A DNA stretch of 64,000 nucleotides from the NCBI GenBank assembly GCA_001464455.1, contig LNEI01000025.1, forward strand, positions 124,001-188,000, given 5' to 3'. Positions 52,532 to 61,098 of the stretch are shown here, piece by piece. Within the stretch, counting starts at the first letter, position 1. Every line of letters begins with the position of its first letter. Made by a program: the position numbers and the translations under genes. The stretch comes from Acidobacteria bacterium Ga0077534. Its GTDB lineage: Bacteria > Acidobacteriota > Blastocatellia > Pyrinomonadales > Pyrinomonadaceae. The notes beneath the pieces are model-generated. The model was not told where the DNA came from. It ran no database searches and worked only from the letters and a program-made list of their open reading frames with translations.

Positions 52532-53350
52532 CTATTCGATTACAAGCGGATAGTTGGTTGTGGTGCCAGTGGACCTATTCTCGAGTCGTATTTGGAACTG
52601 GCCGGTCGAGAAGATTGATCGAGGTAGCAGGACGCGAACTTCGTTGCCGTTTGCGTTTTGATAAGACCGGAGGTTGTTTAGCCTGAAAATTACATTTGTT
52701 CCCCTGACAACCTGAAGAGCAAAACCTTTCTCGGTTTTTTCGCCTGGGGCAAGGCCGATTCGGATCAGAGCTGGGTCCGAAAGATCTGTGATCTTTCGCT
52801 TCAGCGTGCCGCCCCCATCTCTCAGGGTCCCGCCGACGAGGTTTACAGTAGTATTGGGTGGAAAACTCGAGATATCCGTAAGTTCGCGTTCGTTCAGGGT
52901 TGCGAACTCCTTTTCTAAAGGTGTCAGGCTGCCAACGGCGATAAACTGCCAAACGAGAAATCCGCCCAAGATCACTACGCCGAACGCAGGGATCAGAACC
53001 ATCGGACGAAAAAACCAACTTTGCTTTTTAGCTGGCTGCACCTCCGTCGCTGTGCCGCTCTCCGTTGTGTTTCTCGCTTCCGATCTAGCGAGGTCTCGAA
53101 ACGACACTATCTCAGTGATCAACTGCTTCCTTGCGGGTGAAGACAGAAAATGAGCCTGAAACGCCGCCACCTCATCGGCGGAAAGCCTGTTGTCAAGAAA
53201 ATCTTCGACGAGTTCTTCTTCTGCGAGAGCGAGGCGATGAGAGAAATCTTCGTCTTCGATAATTCGCAGGTCTATCTCTTCCAAATCCCTCTCGGGGAGG
53301 GTTTCTAGAAGGTAATTCCTTAAAGTTCTGTTTTCTGCATCAACCTGCAA
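52532..53350 (-). CDS. Probable membrane-bound anti-sigma factor
   Basis: 272 residues from a TTG at 53350 with AGGA close upstream. The cytoplasmic N-terminus (NRTLRNYLLETLPERDLEEI, then LALAEEELVEDFLDNRLSAD) is the pattern of acidobacterial anti-sigma-like proteins. It has no Cys/His zinc motif. One membrane segment (MVLIPAFGVVILGGFLVWQF, about 121-140) is followed by a beta-rich outer domain of about 130 residues (FALQVVRGTNVIFRLNNLRS). It lies 33 nt downstream of the ECF-like sigma gene in the same direction, which supports a sigma/anti-sigma pair responding to an extracytoplasmic signal. Convergent with the CHAT gene. Role is inferred from context and topology. Confidence 0.75.
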   Translation of the reverse strand: MQVDAENRTLRNYLLETLPERDLEEIDLRIIEDEDFSHRLALAEEELVEDFLDNRLSADEVAAFQAHFLSSPARKQLITEIVSFRDLARSEARNTTESGTATEVQPAKKQSWFFRPMVLIPAFGVVILGGFLVWQFIAVGSLTPLEKEFATLNERELTDISSFPPNTTVNLVGGTLRDGGGTLKRKITDLSDPALIRIGLAPGEKTEKGFALQVVRGTNVIFRLNNLRSYQNANGNEVRVLLPRSIFSTGQFQIRLENRSTGTTTNYPLVIE

Positions 53351-53383
53351 ATCCTAGCTCCTACTTTTATTGCGATTAATACC

Positions 53384-53959
53384 CTAAATCTTACGGCCTG
53401 ATAAACATTTTTCAACGCAATCCCGTAAGCCAACCTTTATTCGAAACACTTTTGTGTGCAAAGCTCCCGGCGAGAGACCGGCGTTTGCAGCTATCACCCG
53501 GCGAGCCTCCTTCCGATCCGCACTAAAGTCTCCATAATATTCCACGATCAATTTCAACTCCGAACGTCCCTGCGCTGATAGACATTCGCGTAAACAGTCG
53601 ACTCGGTCTGAACTGCCGTCAGTAGAGGCCTCCTCCGCCGTAATTATGGCCTCTTCATCGAGCTGGATGAGACGGTTTTGTTCCCGTCGATGCTCGAGCA
53701 GGACCTTCGACGCGAATCCATAAAAATACGAGGAGATCCGTGGAGCACGAACTGGATCGTAGAGTTCAAGCTTGCTCGCCACGCGGTTGATCGTCTCGTC
53801 TGCCAGGGCTTCCGCTTCAGAACAGCCGCGGTAGTAAAAAAACCTTATCAAACCACTATGAAGCTGCTCATAAACACGCCCCGCCTCATCCCTGTCAGGC
53901 GATAAAAGTGCGAGAAGATGCTCGAATATCTCCGAATTCAATTCCGTCGATTTTGCCAT
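53384..53959 (-). CDS. ECF-like sigma-70 factor
   Basis: About 191 residues from the ATG at 53959. An in-frame extension to a TTG at 54010 exists, but that stretch contains a TATAAT-like element and is conserved at another locus, so it is more likely leader. Region 2 reads LIRFFYYRGCSEAEALADET INRVASKL, then ISSYFYGFASKVLLEHRREQ. Region 4 at the C-terminus has a helix-turn-helix (ARRVIAANAGLSPGALHTKV FRIK). Typical of RNA polymerase sigma factors that pair with a membrane anti-sigma; here that gene follows 33 nt downstream. It may control the adjacent C11/CHAT genes (inference). Confidence 0.82.
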   Translation of the reverse strand: MAKSTELNSEIFEHLLALLSPDRDEAGRVYEQLHSGLIRFFYYRGCSEAEALADETINRVASKLELYDPVRAPRISSYFYGFASKVLLEHRREQNRLIQLDEEAIITAEEASTDGSSDRVDCLRECLSAQGRSELKLIVEYYGDFSADRKEARRVIAANAGLSPGALHTKVFRIKVGLRDCVEKCLSGRKI

Positions 53960-54021
53960 GTGTGAGCGGGTTGCCAATCTCTGGTTGACCGGAATTATAA
54001 CCTTTTCCAAAAAGATTGACT
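53960..54021 (-). promoter_or_regulatory. Conserved leader/promoter segment of the ECF sigma gene
   Basis: On the minus strand this runs AGTCAATCTTTTTGG...AAGGTTATAATTCCGG, with a TATAAT -10-like element, followed by AGATTGGCAACCCGCTCACA just before the ATG. The same segment recurs at about 80% by eye at 32100-32164, where the coding part is destroyed. This suggests a regulatory element, or common ancestry. Confidence 0.45.
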
Positions 54022-54159
54022 ATTTAACGCCTACGCGCTGGCACCGCGTAGGATTTTCGGGTTCGTTCATGTTGACGAAACTCAGTTCTAGAATCGCTAT
54101 GAAAATCTGCTAAGTTGAGGTCTTGTATTCAGGAACTTTCCAAGCAATAATCAAGTGTT

Positions 54160-57100
54160 TTGCAAACCAATCCTGCATTCGTGTTCTCTTCTGCCGATAG
54201 GACGAAACTCTATCGAATAGCCATCCTCATTTTGTGCTCTTTACCGATATTCGGTTCCATCATCTTTGCTAAAGAAAAGGATTCCGCAACCCTCCCGTTT
54301 CTGATAAAAAAATGGACTACTGAAGAGGGGCTGCCTCAGAACACAGTAACCTCTATCTTGCAGACGGCTGATGGGTATCTTTGGCTTGGTACGTTTGGGG
54401 GGCTGGCCAGATTTGATGGGGTCAAATTTACTATTTTCGACACCACGAACGCCACGGGTTTGGCCAGTAACCGTGTACTGTCGCTTTATGAAGATCGTTG
54501 GAAGAGGCTATGGGTTGGTACGGAGACGGGCGAGATCTATACGCTCCTCAACGGAAAATTTATTGAACATAAATCAGAGCCTGGGTTCAAGCGGACGACC
54601 GTATGGGAGTTTATTGAGGATGATAATGGAAGGTTTTATATTGCATCGGACTCGGGGTTAGAGCGGCTGGACTTTCGGGAAGATGGCTCGATAATAACCG
54701 AGTCGGTCAAAATTATCTCCAGACAAAGATGCTTCAAACTTGCTAAGGGCCCCGATAACACCATTTGGACATCAAACGGAAGGGCGTTTCTGGTGGAAGG
54801 CGACCAATTGTTGAGGGCTGACTCGCTAGGATTATTGCTGCCCACTAATATTCTCGCGATTGATTTCGACTCAACCGGAAGAATGCTTATTCAGACCACT
54901 TCAGCAGTGGGGTGGTTTGAGAAGGGAGAGTTTTCGCCGATCAAATCTGCGAAAGACGGAGTTAGTCTTAGCGAGTGCACACCCGCGTTCAAACAAAATG
55001 ATCTCTGGTGTCAGGAAGGGAGCCGCCTACATGAGATTAAGGACGGCGAGACAATAAGTTATGATCTCGGGGAATTTGTGACCACAGGTTCGCGGGCTAT
55101 ATTTTTTGACAATGAGAACAACATTTGGCTTGCGACAGAAGCAGACGGGCTGGTACGACTGACCCGACGAAAGATATCTCTTGTGGGGGATCTAACCGAT
55201 CTTGATGTGTGGGGCCGGTATGCGATCGCAGAAGACTCGACTGGAGCTGTGTGGTTATCCGCACATAATCTTCTCAAAGTACGGGGCGACAAAGTCGAAA
55301 AGGTTGATATTTCGCCTCCTTCGGGAGGCCCAGAGCTAATTACTGCCTTAGCTTTTGACTTGAATAATGTGTTATGGGCCGGAGGGCTGGCAGGGCTATA
55401 CACCGTGAATGACAGAAAAGTCACTTTCAAGCGGTCATTTGGCCCTCATCGGATCAACTCTTTATTCTTCGACAGGCAGGCAACGTTGTGGATCGGCACT
55501 GCCGATGGTATCTGGCATCTAAAGGATGGGGAGTACACCCATTTCACTACAAACGAGGGCTTGGCCGGCAATAGTGTTCATTTCATAACCCAGACCAAAG
55601 ATGAAACGATATGGATCGGCACGATTGGCGGGGTCAGCAAATTCAAAGACGGCAAATTTGAAAACATCACTCCTGAGAATGGCCTGTCAGGCAATTATGT
55701 TCGCGAAATACTCGAGGACAACGACGGAACAATGTGGATCGGAACCTATGGCGGCGGGATAAATCGTTTACGTGACGGGAATATAAATGCCATTACTACG
55801 GCTCAGGGGCTCAACGATAATTTTGTGTCAAGAATACTCCTGGATGATGAAAACAAGTTTTGGGTCTTGGGCAACCTTGGAGTATTTGCTGTCCATCGGG
55901 ACGAACTGAATGCCGTCGCAGACAAGACGAAAAACTCGGTGGTTGGATCTGTTTATGGCGTCGCGGACGGAATGGAGAGCAGCGAAGCTAGTGGGGGACA
56001 TCAGCCCGCCGGAATCCGATCGAAGGACGGGCGGCTTTGGTTTCCAATGATAAAGGATACCGCTATCATCAACCCCGCGAACACGGATCGATGGCTCCCA
56101 CGCGTTGTCATCGAAGGTGCATTCTCACGGTCTCAAAATGCAGGATCACCTCCGGTTGCGGCGGACCTTAACTCAACCAATGCAATATCTATACCGACGG
56201 GGCAAAGGGACCTTGAGATTCAGTTTACGGGCCTAAGCTTCACCAAACCCGAAAAGATACGCTTCTATTATAAACTGGATGGCTTGGACGACGACTGGAC
56301 GGATGCGGGCACACGCCGATCAGCGATCTATCCGTATCTGCCGGCAGGAAATTACACTTTTCAGGTTAGAGCCGTAAACGCAAGCGGCATCATGAGTGAG
56401 AACACGGCCGCCCTCACTATCGTCGTAGATAAGTATTTTTTACAGACCCCTGAATTTACGGTTGCGACGTTTTTCGCTCTGTCATTGGTAGCGATAGCCG
56501 GTTATCGGTTCAGAATTCGTCAGCTCGAATCTCGCCGCTTGAAAGAAGTCGAGTTTTCCAAGCAATTGCTGAATGCACAAGAGAGTGAACGCGGGCGCAT
56601 TGCAACGGAACTCCACGACGGGCTTGGGCAAAACCTGCTTATTATAAAGAACTGGGCACAACTTGGCCTTGAAGCTTCCAACGACCCCGCCGAAGCTCAA
56701 GAGCATTTAAAACAGATCTCGGAAACGGCAGCTCAATCTATCGATGAAACGCGAGCGATCGTAAGAAATCTATCGCCGCAGAATCTCAGGAGATTTGGGC
56801 TTACTGAGGCGATCGTTAACATGATAGAACAGATCGAAAGTGCGACCGGGGTGCTATTTGAGCGGAACGTCGAGAATATCGATGGGCTTTTTCCGGAAGA
56901 GGCAGAGCTTAGCATTTTCAGGATCGTTCAGGAGTGCCTGAACAACATAATCAAGCACTCGGAAAGCCCGAAAGGCAGGGTTTCGATAACCCGGGCTGGT
57001 GATACAGTCTCCATCGTCATAGTTGACTATGGTAAAGGGTTTGCGCCAAAGCAGTTTTCCGACCCAGGCGGACCAACTCGCGGTTTTGGCGTACAGAGTG

Positions 57101-57192
57101 TCATTCAGAGGGTGAAATTGTTGGGTGGCGAGTTCAATATTGAATCGAGGGATTCCGAAGGGACTGCTATACGGATTAGACTCTGGAAGTAA
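54160..57192 (+). CDS. Sensor histidine kinase with Reg_prop propeller (HisKA_3 type)
   Basis: 1010 residues. The N-terminal signal/anchor (IAILILCSLPIFGSIIFAKE) is followed by a two-component-regulator propeller with many Reg_prop units (GYLWLGTFGGLARFDGVKF, TLWIGTADGIWHLKDG, TMWIGTYGGGINRLRDG). A Y_Y_Y domain follows (IRFYYKLDGLDDDWTDAG), then a membrane segment (FTVATFFALSLVAIAGYRF) and a HisKA_3 dimerisation domain with the phospho-acceptor His819 in ATELHDGLGQNLL. The HATPase ends the protein (N box ECLNNIIKHSES, G boxes DYGKGF and GFGVQSV). It is a periplasm-sensing kinase. The start is uncertain: TTG at 54160 or GTG at 54181, neither with a clear ribosome site. The cognate response regulator starts 3 nt after its stop. 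Confidence 0.93.
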   Translation: MQTNPAFVFSSADRTKLYRIAILILCSLPIFGSIIFAKEKDSATLPFLIKKWTTEEGLPQNTVTSILQTADGYLWLGTFGGLARFDGVKFTIFDTTNATGLASNRVLSLYEDRWKRLWVGTETGEIYTLLNGKFIEHKSEPGFKRTTVWEFIEDDNGRFYIASDSGLERLDFREDGSIITESVKIISRQRCFKLAKGPDNTIWTSNGRAFLVEGDQLLRADSLGLLLPTNILAIDFDSTGRMLIQTTSAVGWFEKGEFSPIKSAKDGVSLSECTPAFKQNDLWCQEGSRLHEIKDGETISYDLGEFVTTGSRAIFFDNENNIWLATEADGLVRLTRRKISLVGDLTDLDVWGRYAIAEDSTGAVWLSAHNLLKVRGDKVEKVDISPPSGGPELITALAFDLNNVLWAGGLAGLYTVNDRKVTFKRSFGPHRINSLFFDRQATLWIGTADGIWHLKDGEYTHFTTNEGLAGNSVHFITQTKDETIWIGTIGGVSKFKDGKFENITPENGLSGNYVREILEDNDGTMWIGTYGGGINRLRDGNINAITTAQGLNDNFVSRILLDDENKFWVLGNLGVFAVHRDELNAVADKTKNSVVGSVYGVADGMESSEASGGHQPAGIRSKDGRLWFPMIKDTAIINPANTDRWLPRVVIEGAFSRSQNAGSPPVAADLNSTNAISIPTGQRDLEIQFTGLSFTKPEKIRFYYKLDGLDDDWTDAGTRRSAIYPYLPAGNYTFQVRAVNASGIMSENTAALTIVVDKYFLQTPEFTVATFFALSLVAIAGYRFRIRQLESRRLKEVEFSKQLLNAQESERGRIATELHDGLGQNLLIIKNWAQLGLEASNDPAEAQEHLKQISETAAQSIDETRAIVRNLSPQNLRRFGLTEAIVNMIEQIESATGVLFERNVENIDGLFPEEAELSIFRIVQECLNNIIKHSESPKGRVSITRAGDTVSIVIVDYGKGFAPKQFSDPGGPTRGFGVQSVIQRVKLLGGEFNIESRDSEGTAIRIRLWK

Positions 57193-57195
57193 TTT

Positions 57196-57858
57196 ATGGC
57201 CAACCTAATAACAGTACTCATTGCAGACGACCATCCAATATTTAGGCAGGGTTTATCCGTCATTATTGAAAAAAATAGGAATCTAAGGGTGGTTGGAGAA
57301 GCAGAGAACGGAGAGGAAGCTCTCAAGCTGACTAAAAGCCTTCAACCTGATGTCGTGATCCTGGACATCGATATGCCAATCAGGGACGGCATTGAGACCG
57401 CTCGTGAGCTTAAATCCCTCGGTTTACCTGCGAAAGTTGTTTTTCTGACAATGCACAAAGACAACTCGATTCTACGTTCACTTAGGTCGCTCGGTGTCAA
57501 AGGGTATGTTCTGAAGGATTCTGCCTTGAACGAGATCGGCAGTTGTATAAACAAAGTTGCGGCAGGAAATACCTATTTGAGCCCGGCCCTGAACGATCTT
57601 ATCCTCGAAAATGTGGAAGATACGAAACGAAACGAACTAACCCCACTTATAGGCACACTCTCACAAGCTGAGCGCAAGGTGCTGCAGCTTGTAACAGAAT
57701 CCAAAACCAGCCGAGAGATCGCCGTCGAACTATTTGTTACAGTCAGGACCGTAGAGACCCACCGCTACAATATCTGTACCAAACTCAATCTAAATGGTCC
57801 GAACGCGCTCTTCAAATTTGCTATTCAGCATAAGCATGAGATCAACTTACTCGCTTGA
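57196..57858 (+). CDS. NarL/FixJ-type response regulator
   Basis: 220 residues. Receiver domain 1-120 with the acidic pair in LIADDHPIFRQGL, phospho-acceptor Asp57 in VVILDIDMPI, Thr85 and Lys107 (GYVLKDSA). LuxR-type helix-turn-helix at about 150-215 (LSQAERKVLQLVTESKTSRE IAVELFVTVRTVETHR). The gene starts 3 nt after the sensor kinase, so the pair is one operon and one two-component system. Target genes are unknown; the M1-type peptidase operon lies downstream. Confidence 0.95.
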   Translation: MANLITVLIADDHPIFRQGLSVIIEKNRNLRVVGEAENGEEALKLTKSLQPDVVILDIDMPIRDGIETARELKSLGLPAKVVFLTMHKDNSILRSLRSLGVKGYVLKDSALNEIGSCINKVAAGNTYLSPALNDLILENVEDTKRNELTPLIGTLSQAERKVLQLVTESKTSREIAVELFVTVRTVETHRYNICTKLNLNGPNALFKFAIQHKHEINLLA

Positions 57859-58184
57859 AAATAAGTAGTATTACGTATGAGTTTCAGTAGAGCTTCGTAT
57901 TCCACACCCATTTTCTTTCGCTTACTCTCTTCAATATAAGCAGAAGAAGCAAGTAGGTTTTCTATTTCCAACTCACTTGCTTTCGGTCATTGATGGGATC
58001 AGTTCCCAAATTGGCTCGATATTGAACAGAAATTGAACGCATTCGCTCTCGGATATTACGAGGCACCCCTCCAAGACGCATTCAATTCGTCTATATCCTC
58101 AAAAATCTTGTGGAAGCTTTGCGCCTGAACGTGGTTTTCGTTTAGGCCACGGAAGGTACTTTGCGCTTTGGGTTTAGGTGAATC
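57859..58184. other. Intergenic region with one weak inverted repeat
   Basis: 326 nt between the response regulator and the M1-type peptidase. AAGCAAGT (57947-57954) and ACTTGCTT (57975-57982) can pair around a 20-nt loop and are followed by a short T run, a possible weak terminator. The promoter of the next operon should lie to the right. Nothing else was recognised. Confidence 0.4.
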
Positions 58185-60080
58185 ATGAAAGTCAAATACT
58201 TATTAGGCCTGTTGGTCCTTTTATGGTCGATCAACACATACTCACAGGATCTCTACATGCCGCGAAATGTTAAGGCTGCCTATAAGGCCGGCCTACGTTC
58301 AATGGACGGCAAGCCAAGCCCGAAGTACTTCCAGAACAAATCGATTCACAATATCAAGCTCTCCGTAAATCCGCCGAGTAAAAGTGTCTTTGGTTCACAA
58401 GAAATCGTGTACAAGAACAACAGCCCAGCTCCGCTTGATCGACTCATTTTGAGACTCGAAATGAACGCCCACGCACCGGAATCTGCTCGTGAAAAGAACG
58501 TCGACACAAAACAACTTACTGCGGACGTTGTGATTGCCGAATTCACAGAAAATGGCGTGAGACGTCCATGGAAACCGCTGGTCGACATTAAAGGATTGTC
58601 GCTTAACGCCATCAGTCTCGAGAAGCCGATTCCGCCCGGTGGTACGACGACGTTGTCATTCAAGTGGCACTACGAACTTGCAGAAAGTCCCGATCGCGAC
58701 GGTGCGATCGATTCCACAACCTTTTACATAGCCTACTTCTATCCGCGCGTCGCCGTTCTGAGCAATGTTGACGGATGGGATGCTGACCAGCATTTGCTGG
58801 GTGGCCACGAGTTTTTTGGCGATTTCAACGACTACAACGTAGAGGTCACGGTGCCGAAGAATTTCATTGTTTGGGGAACGGGAAACCTGACTAATGTTGA
58901 CGAAGTTTTGCAGCCAAGGCATGCTGATCGACTCAAACGTTCGTTTACATCCGATGAGGTCATTAACGTCGCGTCGCTTGCCGAAGTAAAGGCTGGAACG
59001 GTAACGGCTCAAACGCCGACCGTGACTTGGAAGTGGAGATCAGAGAACGTTTCAGACGTCGTCTACGGACTCAGCGACCACTACATCTGGGACGCGAGCA
59101 GCCTCATTGTTGATAAGAAAACTGGTCGACGAGCCAGTACTCAGGCCGCATACGACGAGCCGTCGAAGAATTTCGCCAATATGGTGACCTATATCAAGTC
59201 CGCTCTTGACTATGCCTCGAACGATTGGCCGGGAATTCCCTATCCTTACCCTAAAATGACCATCTTCCGCGGAACTGCCGATATGGAGGCTCCGATGATG
59301 GCAAATGATAGTTCTCAGGAGGAACCAAAGATGCAGCATTTCATTGCTGCGCACGAGATTCTGCATACCTATTTTCCGTTTTACATGGGAATTAACGAGC
59401 GTCGCTATTCATTTATGGAGGAAGGATGGACGACTGCATTCGAATACGGGTTTAACGTGAAACGATTTGGCAAGGAATTTGCTGATCCACTCTTCATTAA
59501 ATACCGGGTCAACGGCTGGATCACTGGTACCGATTCTGCAACTGATCTGCCGATAATGACGCCTGAACACGCATTTTCTGGGCTCGTGCCGGCATACGGA
59601 GACAACAAGTACGGCAAAGCTGCTCTCGGGTACCTAGCACTGAAAGAACTATTAGGAGATGCCGATTTTCGAAAAGGATTGCATGGCTTCATGAACGACT
59701 GGAACGGCAAGCATCCGATTCCGTGGGATATGTTCTTTTCGTTCAACACGCATACCGGCAGAGACCTTAATTGGTTCTGGAACGCATGGTTCTTTTCGAA
59801 CGGCTATATAGACCACGCTATCACCCACGTTAAGGCTGAGAACGGCAGCACGATGGTGACCATTAAGAACATCGGAGGATTTCCCGCTCCGGCTGATCTT
59901 GTCGTGACTTTCAACGACGGTTCGACCGAGACGATCCGTCTGGGGCCGGATATCTGGCGAATGAACATGAAGGAAGCAAAAGTACGAATCGGCCAGTCCA
60001 AGGCCGTCAAGTCGATGGCGCTTAACGGTGGAATATTTTTGGATGCGAATCCGGCGGATAACAAGTGGGCTTCAAACTAG
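58185..60080 (+). CDS. M1-family metallopeptidase (gluzincin), secreted
   Basis: 631 residues. Signal peptide 1-21 (YLLGLLVLLWSINTYS). An N-terminal beta-rich domain resembles that of M1 aminopeptidases. Zinc site: HEILH at 390-394 with the third ligand Glu413 exactly 19 residues after His394 (RYSFMEEGWTTAF), preceded by MANDSSQEEPKMQHF. A GxMEN-type loop is replaced by GTADMEAPMM at about 363-372, so substrate N-terminus recognition may differ from classical aminopeptidases. It is exported and probably acts on peptides in the periplasm or outside. First gene of a likely operon with three small secreted proteins (gaps of 28, 27 and 19 nt) that ends at the terminator near 62.74 kb. Confidence 0.88.
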   Translation: MKVKYLLGLLVLLWSINTYSQDLYMPRNVKAAYKAGLRSMDGKPSPKYFQNKSIHNIKLSVNPPSKSVFGSQEIVYKNNSPAPLDRLILRLEMNAHAPESAREKNVDTKQLTADVVIAEFTENGVRRPWKPLVDIKGLSLNAISLEKPIPPGGTTTLSFKWHYELAESPDRDGAIDSTTFYIAYFYPRVAVLSNVDGWDADQHLLGGHEFFGDFNDYNVEVTVPKNFIVWGTGNLTNVDEVLQPRHADRLKRSFTSDEVINVASLAEVKAGTVTAQTPTVTWKWRSENVSDVVYGLSDHYIWDASSLIVDKKTGRRASTQAAYDEPSKNFANMVTYIKSALDYASNDWPGIPYPYPKMTIFRGTADMEAPMMANDSSQEEPKMQHFIAAHEILHTYFPFYMGINERRYSFMEEGWTTAFEYGFNVKRFGKEFADPLFIKYRVNGWITGTDSATDLPIMTPEHAFSGLVPAYGDNKYGKAALGYLALKELLGDADFRKGLHGFMNDWNGKHPIPWDMFFSFNTHTGRDLNWFWNAWFFSNGYIDHAITHVKAENGSTMVTIKNIGGFPAPADLVVTFNDGSTETIRLGPDIWRMNMKEAKVRIGQSKAVKSMALNGGIFLDANPADNKWASN

Positions 60081-60108
60081 ACGAATAGCTGAAATGGAGA
60101 TTGAGAAT

Positions 60109-61071
60109 ATGAAGAACAAATTATTAATAGTGGCCCTGACTGTCTTCTTTTCAGGGTGGGTCATGGCTCAGGGTACACCTTACAACGTTCAAGACCTGGT
60201 CGGAGCAAGGGCATCTTCGGGTGATTCCCAGCTTAGGAGCCGCGGATATTCCTTTGTAAAAACAACCACAGGCGGTGACGTCAAGTGGGCAAATTGGTGG
60301 AATAACGGGACCCGCATGTGTATCACGGTCGCAACGGTCAATGGAGTTTTCGACTCCATCATCAGCGGACCGGCCGAGGATTGTAACCGGAGTTCATCTT
60401 CTGGCAACAACGCCGGTTGGAACAGCGGCGGATGGAACAATAATAACAGTGGCAACAATGGCAATTGGGGATGGGGCGGTGGTAAGCCAAACAACGTGCC
60501 CGGACTGGGTAAACCCGGCGTGACGGTCTATGACGATCGAAATTTTCGAGGCACTTCTCAATCGTTTGGCGTAGGACGATACCTAAATAACGCCGGGCAG
60601 TTGGGGGCTCTGCGAAATGACGAGGCGTCCTCTGTCTTAGTTCTCAACGGATATAAAGTGCGGTTCTGCGAGGGCGAAGGCAGCGGAAATGGCAGCGGCA
60701 AATGTGATGAATACGGTACAGGAAGGTACAATCTGCGGCTCAACGATGAGGCGTCCTACATAGAAGTAACGAGGGCGTACGGCGGCGGCAATTGGGGAAA
60801 CAACAACAGCGGTCATTGGGGAAACAATAGTGGTGGTGGCAACTGGAACGGGGCGGCAGCAGAGATCAACGATCTCGCTGGACTCGGAACACTTACAGGT
60901 AACGCGCGGCTGATATCCCGTGGATTTCGTCTGGTCGACACGATGCGTCAGGGCGGGACGACCTATACCATCTGGTGGAGATCGAACAGCAACCAATGCG
61001 TGCAGGTAACAGTCGCCAGCGGTCGTTACGATTCTGTCAACGACATAGGAAGCCATCCTCGCTGCCGGTAA
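60109..61071 (+). CDS. Secreted beta-gamma-crystallin protein flanked by two WW-Cys domains
   Basis: 320 residues from the ATG at 60109 (GGAGA upstream, followed by the signal peptide LLIVALTVFFSGWVMAQ). Domain 1 (about 27-92): VQDLVGARASSGDSQLRSRG then WANWWNNGTRMCITVATVNG, a domain also found three times in the gene at 62810. After an Asn/Gly-rich linker comes a beta-gamma-crystallin fold (GVTVYDDRNFRGTSQSFGVG) with Ca-binding motifs NDEASS (170-175, a perfect match to the family consensus) and NDEASY (212-217, last position changed). A second Asn/Gly linker and a C-terminal copy of domain 1 (INDLAGLGTLTGNARLISRG) follow. Probably a Ca-stabilised extracellular protein; function unknown. Confidence 0.82.
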   Translation: MKNKLLIVALTVFFSGWVMAQGTPYNVQDLVGARASSGDSQLRSRGYSFVKTTTGGDVKWANWWNNGTRMCITVATVNGVFDSIISGPAEDCNRSSSSGNNAGWNSGGWNNNNSGNNGNWGWGGGKPNNVPGLGKPGVTVYDDRNFRGTSQSFGVGRYLNNAGQLGALRNDEASSVLVLNGYKVRFCEGEGSGNGSGKCDEYGTGRYNLRLNDEASYIEVTRAYGGGNWGNNNSGHWGNNSGGGNWNGAAAEINDLAGLGTLTGNARLISRGFRLVDTMRQGGTTYTIWWRSNSNQCVQVTVASGRYDSVNDIGSHPRCR

Positions 61072-61098
61072 TCGCCCAACATATTAGGAGAGATCGAA

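Noticed and set aside
47480-57858. A gasdermin or CRISPR (type III-E-like) partner for the CHAT/C11 proteases
   Set aside because: No small hydrophobic gasdermin-like gene, cas gene or repeat array was found nearby; the neighbours are sigma, anti-sigma and two-component genes.
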